64,000 nt of DNA from Haemonchus contortus (lineage: Eukaryota > Nematoda > Chromadorea > Rhabditida > Trichostrongylidae), in the NCBI GenBank assembly GCA_000469685.2, contig LS997567.1, positions 12,285,210-12,349,209 of the forward strand, written 5' to 3'. Shown one piece after another: positions 33,303 through 44,766 of the stretch. A program made the translations under genes and the position numbers. The notes beneath the pieces are model-generated. The model was not told the origin of the DNA. It ran no database searches and worked only from the letters and a program-made list of their open reading frames with translations. Every line of letters begins with the position of its first letter. Within the stretch, counting starts at the first letter, position 1.

Positions 33303-34896
33303 ATTTTCAAAGACCTCTATAATACTACTGACAACCTCCACATGAATACAGAGCCTTTGCAACGTTTCTGTATGTTTTTGTGTCTGCAACACAATTCTTG
33401 CAATAATGAATGTTTGCATCACCTTCCAGCACACTCACAAGTGAAGGGTAAAGCTTTATCCGAATATGTAGACTGCATTACAATTTACGACTGCGATGCT
33501 ATTGATGGATGGGCAAGTTATTGCCGAAGAGAGTAGGAATGCTCTCGGTGGTTACTGTAAGAGGCGCTCGAGACTATATAGCAATCGAGGCACGTTCAGT
33601 CGCCACGCTATCTCTATCGCCTAGACCAGATGGTCAAATGGGCAAAATGAGAAGAGAAAAAAGTAGTCGCTGAATGGTCAGTTTGTACTAACCAATCACT
33701 TGGAATGATTATTATATCACTGAGTAGCCATTTGAGAATGGTTTCTAACTAGGAATCAGAAGTTTTTTTTTGGATGAAGAATGAGATGATGTCTTAGCGC
33801 TTCGGTGAATATTGGACGACTATATGAAGCCCGAGCAGCTATGCAAGTAATTACATTTTACAAACAGCGTTTGTTCAACAAACCTCATCAGTGAAGCGCA
33901 AGATAACCTCAGGCTTTCTGAACGTCAAATTAACCTAGAGGCTGAGATTGAAAACGTGCTCGATGTCTCCTCTATTTAATGTAGCCACAGAAGTCTGCAG
34001 GCTGGTGAATCAGTGCTCAGTCGCAATCAAAGTTGTGCTCCCTCGCGTTTTTTATGGAGAGCAAGCACTGATGAATACTACAAGACTCATAAGAAAAGTT
34101 TCCAAGTTTGTGTCGTTCGCCACTCACTAAGTCGTTTATGGCTTACATTTAAGTATATTTCGAGCAGTAGATCAGACATATCATTCATTATAACTGAAGA
34201 TGAACTCACACTTGCTATGCTTCAGTTGAAATTCGCCCTCAGCCGAATTCGGCACAGGGGCTTGTTCATCCTTATAGAAAATAAAAATGGTATGACCAAT
34301 ACAATTTGAGAGACGCGACAAACTATTTTTTGCTAAGTTTCTTAACAAGGAAGCTACCGCACGACTCATTCATATTTTTTATTGGTATTTATTCACTTGC
34401 CTTGTTTTTATTAAGTTTTTTATTCTACTATTTATTTTTTATGCTACACAGAATTCATGACCATTCGTAGTGTTGAGTGGTGAAATTTGCGATTCCTGAC
34501 TAAAAACTCCATTCTACATCGAAATGATTTGGGTTTAAAATGACATTCAAGAAAAACAAAGGTTAAGAATCACCGTCTCTGGTAACAACGACATGTTTGA
34601 GATGTGAGCTGGACAAATTTGCACAACCTTGGTCCTGGTTCCACAGTCATATTTGATCTTGGGTTGGACATTCCCATAGGTTAGACAACAAACAACATGT
34701 GTGAAAAAAGAGCTTGGTTTGAAACATGGCCCACCCTCGGAGCATCGGATGTTGAGCACAAAGAGCGAAAATTGTTCTCAAAAACTGTCCTACTAGGGCC
34801 TGTTCCATCACTTTGGTGGATCTGTTGGAATTCAGATTTATGAAGAGCCAATGTGGTCTTGGTGCCCCATAAGCGCTTACTTTGGTTGGTGACCAA
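33303..34896. other. No gene recognised
   Basis: Short frames (33342-33536, 33948-34130, 34013-34309 plus) show no recognised family. 34370-34450 is T-rich. 34547-34896 is a unique-looking stretch bordered on the right by the inverted repeat at 34897. Confidence 0.3.
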
Positions 34897-34978
34897 TGGA
34901 CTTCACCGCACACGTGCCAGCGTTTATTACGACGTGTATAGCACCCGATATGTATATATACGTGTGCGGTGAAGTCCA
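34897..34978. repeat. Perfect 19-base inverted repeat
   Basis: Arms 34897-34915 (tggacttcaccgcacacgt) and 34960-34978 are exact reverse complements with a 44-base loop. A TG-rich tract ('tgtctgtatgtttgtcc') follows. It may be the edge of the repeat family that fills 35-36 kb. Confidence 0.85.
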
Positions 34979-35209
34979 GTGTCTGTATGTTTGTCCATTT
35001 GTCTGTCTGTTTGTCGTCGCAAATTTCAGTATCATCTGAAGAAACACCTAAAGAAGTCGGGTCAAGTTTGGAAGGGGTTGAGCATAGCGTAAGTGCAACA
35101 GAGCACATGTGAGCCTAGCGGAGCTCCGCCCCCAAGGAGCATGCGCTGTAATTGGGCGAGGTTCTTCTCATTCGGTCTCATAACAGTCCGGATGCCGGGA
35201 AAAATGCGC

Positions 35210-35950
35210 AATGGTGAGGGATGGGTCAACAACTAAGATCAAGGAAACTTACCGGCGGTGGGCGGAGCGTTCTCGCAGTGGGCGGTACTTTCCACAGAGA
35301 TTCATAACACGATTCAACGAAGGCGACGAGGCCAGGAAAAAAATAATAAAAAGAGTGAGCAAGCCTCATGCGCGCTGGGCATGCGTAAGCGCAGTGACGC
35401 CCCGCTCACAATGGGCGGGGCGTGTGTTAAGTTGAAAGCTACTTTTTTAAAATGAATGTAACTTCGTTCGGAAACGTTCCAGAAAGCCGGAAAAAGTGGT
35501 TAGAGGTAATGGAACAAATGTGGTCAAATCCCAGAAGTAGGCGGGGTTGGCACTAAAGTGGACGGGGCTTGAACAAAAATTATTACTCAACTCAGAAACG
35601 TTTGAGATGCGGTAAAAAGGTGTAAAGTGTAAAAGAACAAGTTCGGTCAAATCCCAAAAGTGGGCGGAGTTGGCACTGAAGTGGGCGAGGATTAGATCAA
35701 AAACTAGAAACATTCTGGGATGCAGGAAAAAAGTGGTAAGATTTAGTAGAACGAATGCGGTCAAATCCCAGATGTTGGCGGAGTTGGCACTGGAGTGGGC
35801 GGGGATTACATCAAAATTATTTAGTCTCTTCAGATGCGGTTTGTAACGCGGGAAAAAGGTGTCTGTAGATAGTAAAAGTAATGTGCTCCGAAGTATAAAG
35901 TGGGTGGGGTCTGCAAAGATGGGGGCGGGGCTGAGGTTGAAAATTTATAC
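35210..35950. repeat. Dispersed G+C-rich repeat family (copy B) with 115-125 base internal periodicity
   Basis: 'gtcaaatccca.aagt.ggcgg' occurs at about 35523, 35646 and 35760, each followed by 'gttggcact.aagtgg.cgggg'. Unit length varies from 114 to 123. The first 250 bases match 23640-23820. The 105-residue minus frame (35764-35447) is internally repetitive and reflects this array. Confidence 0.7.
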
Positions 35951-38384
35951 ATCTGTCCTTCGCACTAACCCTGACCACATAGGTGTACAACTAGGGGTTA
36001 CCACTGAACTCTCTCAAAAACTATTCTAAAATTTTTTTAAAAGTTAGTATCCATGGTTCGACACCCAGTAGTCCCTACTACACAAGAGCCAATGCACTAC
36101 ATTAACTTCAGACCTCATAAAATACTTTCCACAGTGACCTCAGCTAACAGGTGCATACCCTGTAGAAACGTGTAAATTCCTACAAATACCCGAAGGGGCT
36201 TTTCTTTGATAGTTAGTGTTCATGGCCACACACAGCCCAAACTACACAGAGTTTCTTCGACTACATGTACTGCATAGGTATTTGGTTTGGATACATCGGA
36301 GTACTCTTCAAGGCCACACTCAACCCCATTTCACACCCCAAAAATAATAACGGCCGATACAGAAGTGCTAGGGAAGGGGCTCAGATTGCAAAGGTCTATA
36401 ATGGAAATCAGAAGCTCATGTGGGTCCGTCCCTTATGGCTAGAGCCCAGCGCACGCAATAGCGTGCGTAGCCGCCTGGTAATACATTAATCTGCAAGCTC
36501 ATATACATACGAATGTAGGCGGTGCCCTGATACTGTATCGTGAATGGAATGTAGTAGTGCAATTAAGCGCAATAGCGCAAATTAAGTGCAATGTGATAAG
36601 CGGGCGCACCACGCCAACGGCAATACCTGGGTTCCCTGCATGCTTGCACACTGAAGGCATCGATCGGTTATGCCGTCGATGTAGTTTGAGGGACTAATCA
36701 TCGGAAGTATTATCGAAGGTTAATAGTTAGACGAAGTATAAGACTAGTTATGAATCCACAACACCGAGACGGGACGGAATCAGCTGTAGTTACATATAAT
36801 GTGCATAATAAGTGCGACATACGTAAGATTCGTTGTGCATAGGTGTACGACTTCATGTCATTAAGCGTGTTCTGAGAAGGAGCCGTACGTAAACATCATG
36901 CCTTTACAAACCAGCCTATTATTTCTTGTCCACGGTTTTTTAACGCTCACTGTAATCGTGGCTTCGTTTCTTCATGTCCACATGGACCAGGTGGCATCCC
37001 AAGCGTCTGACTTTACAATGACACGTCTTAGTGACGCGATTCCATCCCGCACAACGAACCCCCTCTCTATGGATTAAAATTGTTACATCCTGTTCCAACT
37101 GCTGGCAGCCAGCTTGCTAAAGAATTCTGAAGGACGGTAGCAATCTTTAAGTGCCCTTACCCCCATGTCATTTTCAATGAGCGAAGCTTTGTTTGTGAGA
37201 AACTTGAAAATGTCCGAGGTAGAGTTCACAAGAATAGCTTCACCACAGTTGCCCTGCTCTGCTCTCGATCTCTCCACCCGCTTTTGCTCTCCACTTCCTT
37301 TTTTGGAGCGAGGTTCGTCGCATCACGGCTTTATCCAAGCTAATCTCATTTTGTTACTGAGCACTTTGATACTGAACATTAAAAACGTTTCTCCGAAATT
37401 AGTACGCTTTGCCTTATTTCAGAGATTGAATTTCGTTTGCACTTACTCTATTCACTTGCATTCGAAGTACTGCATAATTGTTAAAACTCAAACGGTATAG
37501 GAGTATTAGTACATTGATGCAGTTGTTGGTAACCTTGTTAGTATGCGACTCTCTTGAGCATCACATTGGCGTGACCCAGCGAGAGTTCAGATTCTTGGAG
37601 GGTGAACACAGAGTTCAGTTAGCATGAGAGTACCGACTCATTCAATCAATGAAATGTTAGTTCTAAAAGCTCTGAACATAGAAAATAATCCTAGAGCGAT
37701 AATCTTTAGCGTGTAACTCTCATTCTGTACTGTGGTAAAGAAAGAGCAAATGTGGGCGTAAGCTCCAGCAAAGCTATCTATTGCAGCTAATCTCATTTGC
37801 ATATACTATTTTGTCCACACGCTATATAATGGACCAACAGATTGCTCGTTTTTTTTCAACCGACAGCATTTTCACCTTCACTTTTGTTTATAAATTTACC
37901 ACACGGCTTTTCAGAGACACGTTTCGAAGAGTAAGGATAGCTTCACAAAAAGTATAAACATTTGTGTGCAATAAAGATGTCGTCGGATTGAATGCAGCTT
38001 TTCTTTCTTTACGGCAATAACGTTTTCTACAACATTCATTAAGGCGCATCCATATAGCGATTTGGTGTCGGAATTCATGACGTAGAAGCTGCCTATCGAT
38101 TTCTTATTTTATCACGAAATGACGTTGAGCTGCACAGCAAGAGCTCTCAGATTCTCGTTATTCGTGTTCAACCTCGTTTTTCTGGTGGGTTTTGTGTGCT
38201 TTCATAATATTGCGGAGGATTTCTAGCACGTTAGTTTTATTCAATAACCAGTAACGGCGCAAAAAGGGATTTGGCTCATGAGTATGAACAAGTCTCAAAT
38301 TATTTTTTTTTTTTGCAATCATGTTCTAAGTACACTTTTCAAGCCGGAATAATAAAGCTGTGTTGAAGAGCGCTTTTTGGAGTA
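35951..38384. other. No gene recognised
   Basis: About 2.4 kb without a recognised element. It includes a small hairpin (cgcacgc 36450-36456 with gcgtgcg 36461-36467) and two related segments near 36046 and 36214 ('ttagt.t.catgg'). Frames at 36265-36489 (plus), 37277-37083 (minus) and 37165-37500 (plus) have no recognised family. Confidence 0.35.
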
Positions 38385-38765
38385 TGCTATTTACAGCACC
38401 CGCCCTGATAAAATTTCAGTCCACTCGGAGAACGCGAATTAGACTTCCTCGCAGTCTTTTTATTCGAAAGCTGTTTGAAGTGGCTTTTCGAAAACTGTTA
38501 AATATAGAACTCAACCACTCGCTTCTCTAAAGGCTCTAAAAAAGTTGAATTTGAACATGCCTTAGTTAGGACTTTCCATCGATGTTTCAAAAAAATGGCG
38601 ATGCATACAATAAAGGGACCCAAACTACAATTAGTGCTCTGCAGGAGATTTGTGACCGACTCGATTGCATGCAAGCTTTCCCTTCGGAAAGGTCTGTGTC
38701 GGCCTTACGTCCTACTCTGGCAGATGTACAATACTAATGCTGGACGGCAGTGGTAACGCAGATTC
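38385..38765 (+). repeat. Copy of the unnamed palindrome element's distal end
   Basis: Matches the reverse complement of 42535-42915 through ordered blocks: 'actcggagaacgcgaat'/'acttggagaacgcgat', 'tgtttgaagtg'/'tgcttgaagtg', 'gaactcaaccac', 'gttaggac', 'gtgaccgactcgattgcatg' and 'gatgtacaatactaatgctg'. It forms the left member of an inverted pair that encloses the mariner and PLE rearrangements. Coding capacity is not clear. Confidence 0.7.
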
Positions 38766-38914
38766 TGTATACTTGAATTGATTATTATTATTATATTACA
38801 CTTCCTTTCTCATTGTTACCAGATTACATGTATAATTGTTCACTTATTCTTCTTCCTTTTACATGAGTTATTATGTCAACATAAAAGATAACGCGCTCTA
38901 ACCCTACTATGTTA

Positions 38915-40032
38915 TTAGGTTGGTGCAAAAGAAATGCAGAATTTTTGTTCCACTAGTTTCAACACTATTTTTTTAAAGGAAACTAAGCCTTTCTCATGGG
39001 GTATTATATATGGTTGGAAAGCTTATTCTTTGCAGTTTTCAAATATGTATGTGAAATTTCATTCAAATCGCTTAATTTTAAAAAAATGTGGTTTTCATTT
39101 TCAGATGTCTAATCGCAATTTTCGTCAAATTTACTTCTATGAGTTCAAACGGGGTCGGACTACCGCTCAAACCGCTCGAAATATCAACGAAGTATTTGAC
39201 CAGGGAAGTGTGAACGAATGCACAGTACAACGTTGGATCCAAAAGTTCCGTGCCGGCAACACCAGCCTCGAAGACGAACCCCATGGCAGCCGTCTACCAA
39301 CACTTGATAACGATCAATTGAAGGCGTCCGTCGAAGCTGATCCGCACAAAACGACATGAGACATTGCGAAGGAACTCAATGTTCATCACACTACAATTGT
39401 TTGCCATTTGAAGCAAATTGGGGAGACTAAGAAGCTTGACAAATGGGTTCCGCATGAATTGACCGAAAGTCAGAAAAATCGTCGTTTTGAGAAATCGTCG
39501 GCTCATCTTTTGCGCAATGCCAGCGATCCATTTCTAGAACGGATTGTGACTTGCGATAAGAAATGGATACTTCATGTGAGCAGGAGACGATCTGCCCAGT
39601 GGTTGGACCAAAAAGAAGCTCAACAAGAAAGATCAAGTGTTGGTAGACGGCTGCCATGTCATGTGGTTCGTCTTCGAGGCTGGTGTTGCTGGCACGGAAC
39701 TTTTGGAACCAACGTTGTACTGTGCATTCGTTGACACTTCCCTGGCCCCATACTTCGTTGATATTTCGAGCGGTTTGAGCGGCAGTCCGACCCAGTTTGG
39801 ACTCATAGAAGTAAATTTGACGAAAATTGCGATTAGACATCTGAAAATGAAAACCACATTTTTTTTTAAATTAAGCGATTTGAATGAAATTTCACATACA
39901 TATTTAAAAACTGAGTAGAGTAAGCTTTCCAACCATATATAAGACTCCATGAAAAAGGCTCAGTTTTCTTTAAAAAAAATAGTGTTGAAACTGGTGTAAC
40001 AAAAAACCTGTATTTCTTTTGCACCAACCTAA
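38915..40032. mobile_element. Mariner transposon rearranged into a foldback
   Basis: TA (38913-38914) precedes TTAGGTTGGTGCAAAAGAAA, and the other end is its reverse complement ending at 40032, flanked by TA (40033-40034). The plus frame from 39104 starts a mariner transposase: an HTH with QIYFYEFKRGRTTAQTA, AVEADPHKTT-like residues, then WVPHELTESQK and IVTCDKKWI (first catalytic Asp; the following Glu is changed to Lys), ending at WLDQKEA near 39620. After 39628 the sequence is an inverted copy of the first 400 bases: the minus strand from 39840 again encodes MSNRNFRQIYFYESKLGRTA. The catalytic Asp residues two and three are therefore absent. Arms: about 38915-39320 and 39628-40032, with a spacer of about 310 bases. 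Confidence 0.9.
39104..39628 (+). pseudogene. Mariner transposase, N-terminal part
   Basis: DNA-binding helix-turn-helix domains and the first catalytic segment of a mariner transposase related to those found in hookworms. A stop follows residue 85 (39357-39359). The continuing frame carries WVPHEL and CDKKWI. The rest of the catalytic core is missing because the inverted 5' copy starts at about 39628. Confidence 0.85.
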
Positions 40033-40084
40033 TAATATTCGCCATGTACGGCTATCTCTAAACCTCGGCATAGGGCAAACGTTG

Positions 40085-40697
40085 GTTTTTTTTTGCTTGA
40101 ACTCGGACGAGGTTGATAAGAAAACAACTTTATTCCGGCTTACGTTTCGGCGCGGATCGCCTTCTTGAGAGCCTAGAACAATCGAAGCAATTTATGATTA
40201 TCCTACCAAACCCATCAATTACCCTACAGGAATTCGAGACCTCAGAAGTCATCACGCAATTGTAAGTTGGGCCACTTACCGTCGATCAATCCGACCCCGC
40301 GACCACCCAGAAGCCAGCAGCGGTCCAGTAAGCTCTTCGGACTGGATGTGATTCAGACCCACTGGTAGAAGGCCAACCTTATATACGGTTTCAGCTCCCT
40401 TGTGATTGTGATACGCTCTTCTTTCCGGTTCATTTTTGGTCTAGAGACCTGAATCCAGAATGCTTCGAGGGTTTTTCGTGCGGGTGTTTGCGATTCTCGT
40501 GCCAGGACCTCTGCCGTGACCTCGAAATCGGCTCCATAATGAGTTTCCACCCTGTGGGCGCCCAAGCCAGATGACATGTGTGACCTGACCTTGCCCTCTA
40601 AGTGCTCCTTGATGCGTACGCATAGCGGTCTTGATGTTTCGCCGATGTAGTCAGCCGACTGACACGAGAACGACCCTCTGGAAGCTGGCTCCCATCT
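40085..40697 (-). pseudogene. Penelope-like element 3' end, minus copy
   Basis: The minus frame reads ADYIGETSRPLCVRIKEHLE, then GAHRVETHYGADFEVTAEV and LEAFWIQVSRPKMNRK. This is a GIY-YIG nuclease end, followed by about 270 bases of 3' UTR down to a poly-T at 40085. It is nearly the reverse complement of 41255-41825. It starts in the nuclease domain, so upstream coding sequence is missing, and it joins head to head with the plus copy at about 40690. Confidence 0.85.
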
Positions 40698-41830
40698 TTG
40701 AATGTACAAGTGAGGCTGCACAGCGGGATGCTTTCAACGAAATGGTACAGGAAGCCCAGCAACAAGAATATCATCGTGCATTGCCACTCCGCTCATCCTT
40801 TTCAGACTAAGCGGGCCGTTATAAGGAATATGTTCCATACAGCAGCCAGTGTCTGCAGTGGAGAAAATGAGCGAAAAGAATCAGTGAAGATGGCGCACGA
40901 AATAGCTGCGCTCAGTGGCTACGTACATTCTTCGACTCCCCACAGGGAACGAAATGCGGTCACTAACAACAAACCCCGTGGTAACTCACTGAAGGGCAAA
41001 ATTCCGTTCATTGTATCATTCGTCTCCGATGAGCTTAGCACTTCCATGAGGAGGTGTCTGAGGAGCTCAGGTCTGGAAAATCTAATTGCCGTTATAGATG
41101 TATCCCCCCCATTCAACCTAAAGCATCGACTGATTCGCAATCGACTCTGCGATCGCTCATGTACTACCCCTAACTGTGTGGCCTGCCCAACCGGCACGGA
41201 AGGCGATTGTACAATCGCAGGGGTGGTTTACAAGATCACATGTTGCAGTTGCGGAGAGGAATACATCGGCGAAACATCAAGACCGCTATGCGTACGCATC
41301 AAGGAGCACTTAGAGGGCAAGGTCAGGTCACGCATGTCATCTGCCTTGGGCGCCCATAGGGTGGAAACTCATTATGGAGCCGATTTCGAGGTCACGGCAG
41401 AGGTCCTGGCACGAAAATCGCAAACACCCGCACGAAAAACCCTCGAAGCATTCTGGATTCAGGTCTTTAGACCAAAAATGAACCGGAAGGAATAGTGTAT
41501 CACAATCACACGGGAGCTGAAATCATATATAAGGTTGACCTTCCACCACTGAGTCTGAATTACATCCAGTCCGAAGAGCTTACTGGACCGTTGCTGGCTT
41601 CTGGGTGGTCGCGGGGATCGGACTGATCGACGGTAAGTGGCCCAACTTACAATTGCGTGATGACTTCTGAGGACTCGAGCTCCTTTAGGGTAGTTGATGG
41701 GTTCGGCCAGATAATCATAAATTGCTCCGATTGTTCCAGGCTCTGAAGAAGGGGATCCGCGCCGTAACGTGAGCTGGAATAAAGTTATTTTCTTATCATC
41801 CTCGTCCCAGTTCAAGCAAAGAAAACCTAT
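40698..41830 (+). pseudogene. Penelope-like element, RT thumb to 3' end, open 265-codon frame
   Basis: An unbroken frame runs from 40698 to 41495. It begins in the RT thumb with STKWYRKPSNKNIIVHCHSA and HPFQTKRAVIRNMF, passes a linker (LKHRLIRNRLCDRSCTT, Cys-rich NCVACP and CCSCG) and ends in the GIY-YIG nuclease (EEYIGETSRPLCVRIKEHL, FWIQVFRPK). The nuclease nicks the target for reverse transcription in PLEs. The 5' part with the polymerase active site is missing. The 3' UTR (41496-41830) contains the conserved structured motif (41741-41770) and AATAAA at 41778-41783. Intact reading over 265 codons indicates a younger copy than the PLE at 12-14 kb. Confidence 0.85.
41741..41770 (+). ncRNA. 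Structured motif in PLE 3' end (hammerhead-like)
   Basis: CTCTGAAGAAGGGGATCCGC followed by GCCGTAACGT. In the minus copy (40142-40171) the same element reads CAAGAAGGCG, a short loop, CGCCGAAACG, where GGCG pairs exactly with CGCC and is followed by GAAAC. Compare 10822-10853, where GAC pairs with GTC before GAAAC. The plus copy has decayed positions. Confidence 0.35.
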
Positions 41831-42534
41831 GTTAATACTGTTCGACAGGGTATCAAATATAAGTTTTTTCTAGGTAGTAAGTAGTTTTTTATCAGGTAAT
41901 CACTTCTTTACGTCTGGTTTTCTCCTTTTGTTCCTTTGTATAGCTCGTTTTATCCTGTTATTTGTTATTTTCATTGTTTAGTATAACTTTTACGCTAACA
42001 TAGTTGCTTTTTGTCAACCCTCATTCACCGATGTGAATCGGGGTTGGCGAATAACGAAATGCTTCGAATGAGTGAAATAACCGAAAAGAACCAGTGAGTA
42101 ACTTTCAAATATTTCTTGTGCTTCAACTCCTATTTTCCCTTTCTAGTTGATCATCTGTGTTGTGGATTCACAACCAGATAGATGTTTATAGTAGAATAGC
42201 CTTTACCTTTAGTTCAACATATTAACCATTAGCATAACTTGACGTAAGTATCTCTTGAGTTGAGACCACAGGCATGACCTGGCGGTATCATAAGTGTGCA
42301 ATCAAGTAGGTAGCTTAAGTTCTGCCGTTGGCGCGGCCCGCTCTTTCATCCCCCGTGCTTGAGTACGCCATGGGACCCCTAAGGTCCACTGGCGATACGG
42401 TATCTGAGGACCGCCCACATATTGTGTGTATAAACCCCGTGAATGTTCTATTATGGTCGATCCTTATACTAACACGTCGTAATAAACATTACACGTCACT
42501 GGTTAAAACTTCCATTGGCTAACTAGCCAAAATC
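41831..42534. other. No gene recognised
   Basis: T-rich 41870-41990. A stem of 14 bases with two mismatches (caaccctcattcac with gtgaatcggggttg) lies at about 42016-42047. Frame 42328-42522 has no recognised family. Confidence 0.35.
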
Positions 42535-42915
42535 TGGGTCACCCACTGCCGTTCAGCATTAGTATTGTACATCGGCCAGTGGATGATGTAAGGCCGATCA
42601 CAGGCTTCGTGGAAGGAAATCTTGCATGCAATCGAGTCGGTCACGAATTTTCTACAGAGCCCTGATTGTATTAGTCCGGGTCCGTTTATTGAAGCCAACC
42701 CAATTTTTTTTGAAACTGCGATGCGTCCTAACTCGGGCATGTCCCACTCAACTTTTTTTCGAAGCTTTTAGAGAACCATGTGGTTGAGTTCAGTAGTGAA
42801 GTTAACTTTCGGAAAGTCACTTCAAGCAGCCTTCGAACAATAAATTGGAAGAAAGGCTAAATCGCGTTCTCCAAGTGGATTGGTGAACCAATATTCACTA
42901 CATCATGCCGCTATC
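42535..42915 (-). repeat. Distal end of the unnamed element, left side
   Basis: Inverted partner of 38385-38765. On the minus strand it continues directly from the left palindrome arm, so the full unit read on the minus strand is about 44766 down to 42535. It holds an open minus frame (42740-42519) with RPYIIHWPMYNTNAERQW, of no recognised family. Confidence 0.65.
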
Positions 42916-44766
42916 GTGCCATTGCCACGTAGCGGGACTCACCCGAGGGCATAGGCTCGGATGCCTGAATCGTGTGCTCTTTTGATTATTTGAGCGAGTC
43001 CAAAATGTTGTTGAATGCTTCCATCTTTGAAATAATCAGCCTTGATATATCTATAGCCGTCCCACATTCGAGAAATACTGGAAAGCATTTTGAGAAAAAA
43101 TTTCTTGCTCTCTACTTTTTGTCGAACAAGAGCGCAGCCCAAGTAGAGTAAAGGGTGAATGAAGCAAAAGCTTCACCCCAGATGCACAAAATTTTGAGCG
43201 ATTTCCATGGCTTTCAGCAGAAAACTGCCGAGTTTGTCCATTAGCCCAGATAGTTGTAAGTCAGGTCACATCGCCCTTCACACAGTCGACTGCGGGGTGA
43301 CCTGGTGCAAGCTTTACACTTTTGATTTTGTTGCTATTACTGTCTACTGCTGTTTTTACTTTGTTGTTCTACTGCTGTTATTATTCTTTTCTTTGTTACG
43401 TGACCTATTGCTCTGCTCGCTAATTACAACTACTTGAATTCTCAGCATATTCGCTCTGTGTGAGTGATGCAGTCTCTACAAGGCCCTCTGAGCACGGCCA
43501 CTTCGGTATGTGGTGCACTATGAAGGCAATTCTTGAGCTTCCTATCTGAAGTTTTTTTCTATACTCGTGGGCCGCAGATTACCTTGATGAATAGGAGCAC
43601 GATGCCTGAAACGCGCAAGTATGGGGCCCTGTCCGAGGCCGAAGTTTTGTAAATGACACGCTAAACCCTGTGAGACACCCAAATGGAAGTCTTGGGAATC
43701 ACTTATTAGGGTGAACTGCGTCTCTAATTGTAGAAAAGTGAAGGGTTAGAATCATTTCAATAAGCTCCACAAGATAACTCCTTGAAATCAAAAACTGGGC
43801 TCGTTTTCGTACTTCTCATCTCACCTGAGTCTCCGATTATAGCCAGAAAGGTGATAGTTCATCGATCGAGCGTCAAGAGGTTCCTTAAACAACTACGCTG
43901 GATGTGCCACTCAATAGTATTTTGGCACCTGTTTCATTCTGATAAACCATTTTCGAAGATTCCTAGTACATTATCATGTGGAACCATTTTCGAGCATGGA
44001 AAGGGAGTCAAGCCATTCAATCATTCATTGGAATTATTCACCAGTCATTCTAGAGTTGGATTACAACATGGGCATCAGTATTTGAAACCCTCCGCTCCTA
44101 AAGGTTTTTAAATTATTATTATACAGCTCGCCAATGTAGCCGAGTCATTACAAGTGCTAACCTCACTGAAAGAACTGCAGATGCTAATGTAGTCATATAT
44201 GTAGGCGTGTTTTCTAGGTCACATTATTTGGAATTTCTTTGGCTCTCCACTGCTGTGAATGAACGTCTTTTTCATTCAAGACTTGAGTAGTTCTTTCTTG
44301 ACAAGGTTTAGAGTTTAATATGAGAGAAGTCTCACGACGTATAGTTCCCTCCTTACACTCAGAGGAAATTCTTGACCTAAGGATGTCATTTGTATCATAC
44401 CTCCTCTAGAACATTGCCTCCTTGTGTTTTATATGTTGCACCCAATCTACTGTCAATAATTTTCAGATGGATAAGAATATAGAGTTCAGATCGCAGACAG
44501 GGGCAGATCGGATGACGTGTCTACCAAGCCGGCATCTGACGCTCCCAAATAGTAAGACTCATTTAATCACTGTACCTCGGGACTGTTCACAATTCAATTG
44601 TGGGCAGAATTACGTAAGAATTTGATAGGCTGATCAGTTTGGATGTAGTCATCGGCAAAATTAGTTCGTTTAAGACTGCTTCAGGCAAGTATCATACACT
44701 ATGGTCTCAAAAGTGTTCTGGAGTTTCTTTCTACTGTAGTTAGCTGTCGTTCGGCTCTCCGTTGTA
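42880..44766. repeat. Left arm of a 3.9 kb palindrome
   Basis: Reverse complement of 45071-46785 over nearly its whole length. Examples: the minus frame 43142-42939 and the plus frame 46525-46764 share MGCALVRQKVESKKFFLKML; the plus frame 44422-44625 and the minus frame 45415-45212 share NNFQMDKNIEFRSQTG and differ at two residues. The arms differ by scattered substitutions and small indels, so this is not a simple assembly mirror. An extra 185 bases or so at about 43264-43450 is present only in this arm. Some frames are preserved in both arms (43782-44111 and 45923-45732 share KIPSTLSCGTIFEHGKGVKP), but I recognise no protein family. Confidence 0.9.

Noticed and set aside
35447..35764. 105-residue repetitive frame on the minus strand
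   Set aside because: Its peptide repeats mirror the DNA repeat units of the G+C-rich family.
37083..37277. 65-residue minus-strand frame ending AASSWNRM
   Set aside because: No known family and no supporting exons; could be chance.
43782..44111. 109-residue frame in the left palindrome arm as a gene
   Set aside because: Partly kept in both arms, but as arms are copies this is not independent evidence of coding; no family is recognised.
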